This document shows positions 4,910 through 6,616 of a DNA stretch of 6,616 bases, one piece after another. The stretch spans positions 1 to 6,616 of the forward strand of contig JAHFTI010000242.1 in assembly GCA_023265535.1 (NCBI GenBank), written 5' to 3'. Under the pieces are notes generated by a model, which had not been told where the DNA came from, made no database searches, and was given only the letters and a program-made list of their open reading frames with translations. The DNA is from Opitutaceae bacterium. Lineage in GTDB: Bacteria; Verrucomicrobiota; Verrucomicrobiia; Opitutales; Opitutaceae. The position numbers and the translations under genes are program-made. Numbering within the stretch: the stretch's first letter is position 1; every line of letters begins with the position of its first letter.

Positions 4910-6340
4910 TCAGGATTTCCCTGATTCCAAACCCCTGATATTCAGGACAAAACCGGTAAGGATGGCGGCAACCCCGCATACACTGCGATTTACAAAGGCC
5001 ATGTCGCCCGAGGCAAAAACCCATAAGGCAACCAGTCCAAGGAATATCCAGTAGCGGCTCGCCTCGATCTTGGAAAGCACGGGAATCAGGCGTTTGATCC
5101 CCCAAAGAACGGGTAACACCATCAGACTGAAGCCGAGGAAGCCGAGCTCGACCAGCCGCTCCATCCAATCATTATGGCAATGGTCGTAACGGGTTTCCCG
5201 TCCCTCGTTGAAAAGAATGATGGTTTCCTTCCGCTGGTAATTGCGAAAGGCGGCGCCAAAGGCTCCATACCCCCAGCCAAAGACGGGACGCTCGGCCACC
5301 ATGGGAACAGCATCCTCGACGAGCGAAATTCGCAGGGCAAAAGGATTACTCTTGATGATGTAGCTCCAGCTACGCTGGCCAACGCTTCCTGGTCCGCTGC
5401 GATTCAGATACACCACACTCAAACCAACGGCAGAGATCGCAAACAAGCCACAGCTTCCGTAAAGCAGCCCCTTGCGAAACAGGCGGGAACGGTCCTGCCA
5501 ATGCCGTCTCAGCCACACAAGGCATGCAAGTAAAAGAAAGCCTGCAAAGGCGAGCGTGCCCAAGCGAGAGACCGAGATGGGTGCCGAGACCACGATAACT
5601 GCTCCCATGAGGGTCAACAAAACCCGCACCCGAGTGGATTTTATCTCCGCACCAAGCCCGATCACCGAAGCCAAGCCCAGGAGGGCGTAGGCACACCAGT
5701 GGTTGTGATAGATAAAGACCGAGTAAAAATAGCTCTCGTTCATCCTCCAAACACCCAGCATCAGGTAATCGCCCGAGTACTTGAAGGGGATTCCAATGAG
5801 GGCCAGAACGGCGACATTCCCCACGAAGATCCACAGGAGAAGACGCCACTGGAGTCGCCCAAACCCGACCAGGAAAGCAGACAGGGCAAGAAGACCATAA
5901 CTGAGAAGAAGACGTCCCTCAACCATGGTTGCCCCCGTGAATGCGGTGACAGGAAGATAGGGATTGTGCGGCACAACCTCAAAACCCCGTCCCACCCAGG
6001 GTGCCTGTGGAACCTGGCACCGATTCGTGATGCTCACGAGAATCTGAACCGCCAACAGGCCCCAGCAGACGAGAGCGATCCAGAATCCTGCAGGCGGCCA
6101 CCGACGTAACAGAATACTGGATACCGCCCAGGCCGACAGGGGAACCAGACACGCGGTGCCAGTCCACCAGGTGAACCAGAACCCATCCGGCCCCATCCCT
6201 CCGAAGAACCACGGGATTACCACCATCACAAACAGCGCGATGCCCCACAGGCTCCAGCGGGACAGCGAGTTGAGTCCACGAGCCACCCTCGCCTGCCAAG
6301 GCTCGGCAACAGTAAGCTCGGCACTCAGTGGTTCATTCAT
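4910..6340 (-). CDS. O-antigen ligase / polymerase-like membrane protein (Wzy_C type)
   Basis: The 476-residue protein has many hydrophobic segments, roughly at 30-48, 59-77, 85-104, 145-160, 167-185, 205-230, 238-256, 262-277, 292-311, 400-415 and 430-465. This fits the O-antigen ligase superfamily (WaaL, Wzy and related enzymes that transfer or polymerise lipid-linked glycans on the outer face of the inner membrane). Matching motifs are YHNHWCAYAL (211-220), SVSRLGTLAF (256-265), RPVFGWGYGAFG (351-362) at the start of the large external loop, and YDHCHNDWMERLVELGFLG (385-403). The last holds the conserved His and Asn of the HND..ELG signature. Ligase and polymerase members cannot be told apart from sequence alone. 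The start at 6340 is the first good ATG and has no strong Shine-Dalgarno sequence. The N-terminal tail of about 28 residues is polar and cytoplasmic by expectation. It precedes the exported-protein gene in a likely operon, with gcvP upstream on the same strand. Confidence 0.87.
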   Translation of the reverse strand: MNEPLSAELTVAEPWQARVARGLNSLSRWSLWGIALFVMVVIPWFFGGMGPDGFWFTWWTGTACLVPLSAWAVSSILLRRWPPAGFWIALVCWGLLAVQILVSITNRCQVPQAPWVGRGFEVVPHNPYLPVTAFTGATMVEGRLLLSYGLLALSAFLVGFGRLQWRLLLWIFVGNVAVLALIGIPFKYSGDYLMLGVWRMNESYFYSVFIYHNHWCAYALLGLASVIGLGAEIKSTRVRVLLTLMGAVIVVSAPISVSRLGTLAFAGFLLLACLVWLRRHWQDRSRLFRKGLLYGSCGLFAISAVGLSVVYLNRSGPGSVGQRSWSYIIKSNPFALRISLVEDAVPMVAERPVFGWGYGAFGAAFRNYQRKETIILFNEGRETRYDHCHNDWMERLVELGFLGFSLMVLPVLWGIKRLIPVLSKIEASRYWIFLGLVALWVFASGDMAFVNRSVCGVAAILTGFVLNIRGLESGKS

Positions 6341-6380
6341 ACTTGCATGTCCGCCAAAAGTTCACCCGAGGACATCCGAC

Positions 6381-6410
6381 ATCCGCCTGTCCGTCATGGC
6401 CCAGGCGGAT
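6381..6410. terminator. Inverted repeat between gcvP and the ligase-like gene, possible terminator
   Basis: ATCCGCCTG (6381-6389) and CAGGCGGAT (6402-6410) are perfect nine-base complements around a 12-base loop. The structure starts less than 50 bases after the gcvP stop, read on the minus strand, where a terminator is expected. No T-run follows on that strand, so termination would have to be weak or factor-assisted. It lies 40 bases before the ligase-like start and could instead belong to that gene's leader. Confidence 0.45.
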
Positions 6411-6427
6411 TCCAAGTGCCAAACGCC

Positions 6428-6616
6428 TCAGCGATGCGCCTCCATGCCGACGCAGGAGCACACGAGGTTGCGGTCGCCGTACACGTTGTCGACGCGGCCC
6501 ACGCTGGGCCAGAACTTGGAGGCGCGCGTGAAGCGGTCCGGGAAGGCCGCTTGCTCGCGCGGATAGGCGTGCGCCCAGTCGTTGCCGCAGGCCACGGCTG
6601 CCGTGTGCGGGGCGTT
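6428..6616 (-). CDS. gcvP: Glycine dehydrogenase (decarboxylating), P-protein, C-terminal 62 codons
   Basis: Only the end of the gene is in the window; it continues beyond base 6616. The visible residues carry the typical C-terminus of the P-protein of the glycine cleavage system: NAPHTAA, then YPREQAAFP, KFWPSVGRVDNVYGDRN and LVCSC, ending MEAHR at a TGA (6428-6430). This cytoplasmic, pyridoxal-phosphate-dependent enzyme decarboxylates glycine and passes the aminomethyl group to the lipoyl H-protein. The active-site lysine lies outside the window. The segment is GC-rich like the pectin genes and unlike its minus-strand neighbour. Nothing links it functionally to the ligase-like gene downstream, so it is most likely a core gene bordering a variable region. 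Confidence 0.95.
   Translation of the reverse strand, partial: NAPHTAAVACGNDWAHAYPREQAAFPDRFTRASKFWPSVGRVDNVYGDRNLVCSCVGMEAHR

Noticed and set aside
6337..6348. Three-codon mini-ORF ATGCAAGTATGA overlapping the ligase-like start codon on the minus strand
   Set aside because: It is far too short to support and has no ribosome-binding site of its own.
6375..6388. Two heptamer-like units (TCCGACA, TCCGCCT) sharing the 11-mer TCCGACATCCG with the array before the pectate lyase
   Set aside because: An 11-base match is expected by chance somewhere in a window this size, and two units do not make an array.

Overview
This window carries a pectin-degradation cassette on the + strand and a separate set of minus-strand genes that converge on it. 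High-GC coding sequence, stand-alone exported pectinases without a SusC/SusD pair in view, and palindrome-rich spacers suggest a Gram-negative polysaccharide degrader. The verrucomicrobial family Opitutaceae is my best guess. It rests on overall resemblance and is not proven here.

Left part (1-4082, + strand). The window opens inside a gene that joins the C-terminal end of a GH105 unsaturated rhamnogalacturonyl/galacturonyl hydrolase to a complete GH28 polygalacturonase in one frame. A PL10 pectate lyase (1902-3002) and a CE8 pectin methylesterase (3114-4082) follow, both with signal peptides. The enzymes complement one another. CE8 strips methyl esters, PL10 cleaves the de-esterified homogalacturonan to 4,5-unsaturated oligomers, GH28 trims galacturonan or rhamnogalacturonan, and GH105 removes the unsaturated terminal uronic acid. 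The spacers hold much of the unexplained structure. A seven-base tandem repeat ends just before the pectate lyase ATG. Two abutting hairpins follow the lyase, the first containing its stop codon. A nearly identical motif of 19-21 bases occurs upstream of both the lyase and the esterase.

Middle (4083-4374). This is the convergent spacer. It contains a strong minus-strand intrinsic terminator and an unexplained small hairpin with a GCGA loop.

Right part (4375-6616, minus strand, read right to left). First comes the last 62 codons of glycine dehydrogenase (gcvP). An O-antigen ligase/polymerase-like membrane protein (476 aa) follows, then a small exported protein of unknown function (162 aa), then the terminator. 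The last two genes are 46 bases apart and probably form one transcript. The small gene's Shine-Dalgarno sequence lies exactly in the loop of a hairpin that touches its start codon. The membrane-protein and exported-protein stretch looks lower in GC than the pectin genes and gcvP.

I see no phage, IS transposase, CRISPR, tRNA or rRNA. The best candidates for something undescribed are the GH105-GH28 fusion, the repeated leader and palindromic elements of the pectin cassette, and the small exported protein with its hairpin-presented ribosome-binding site.
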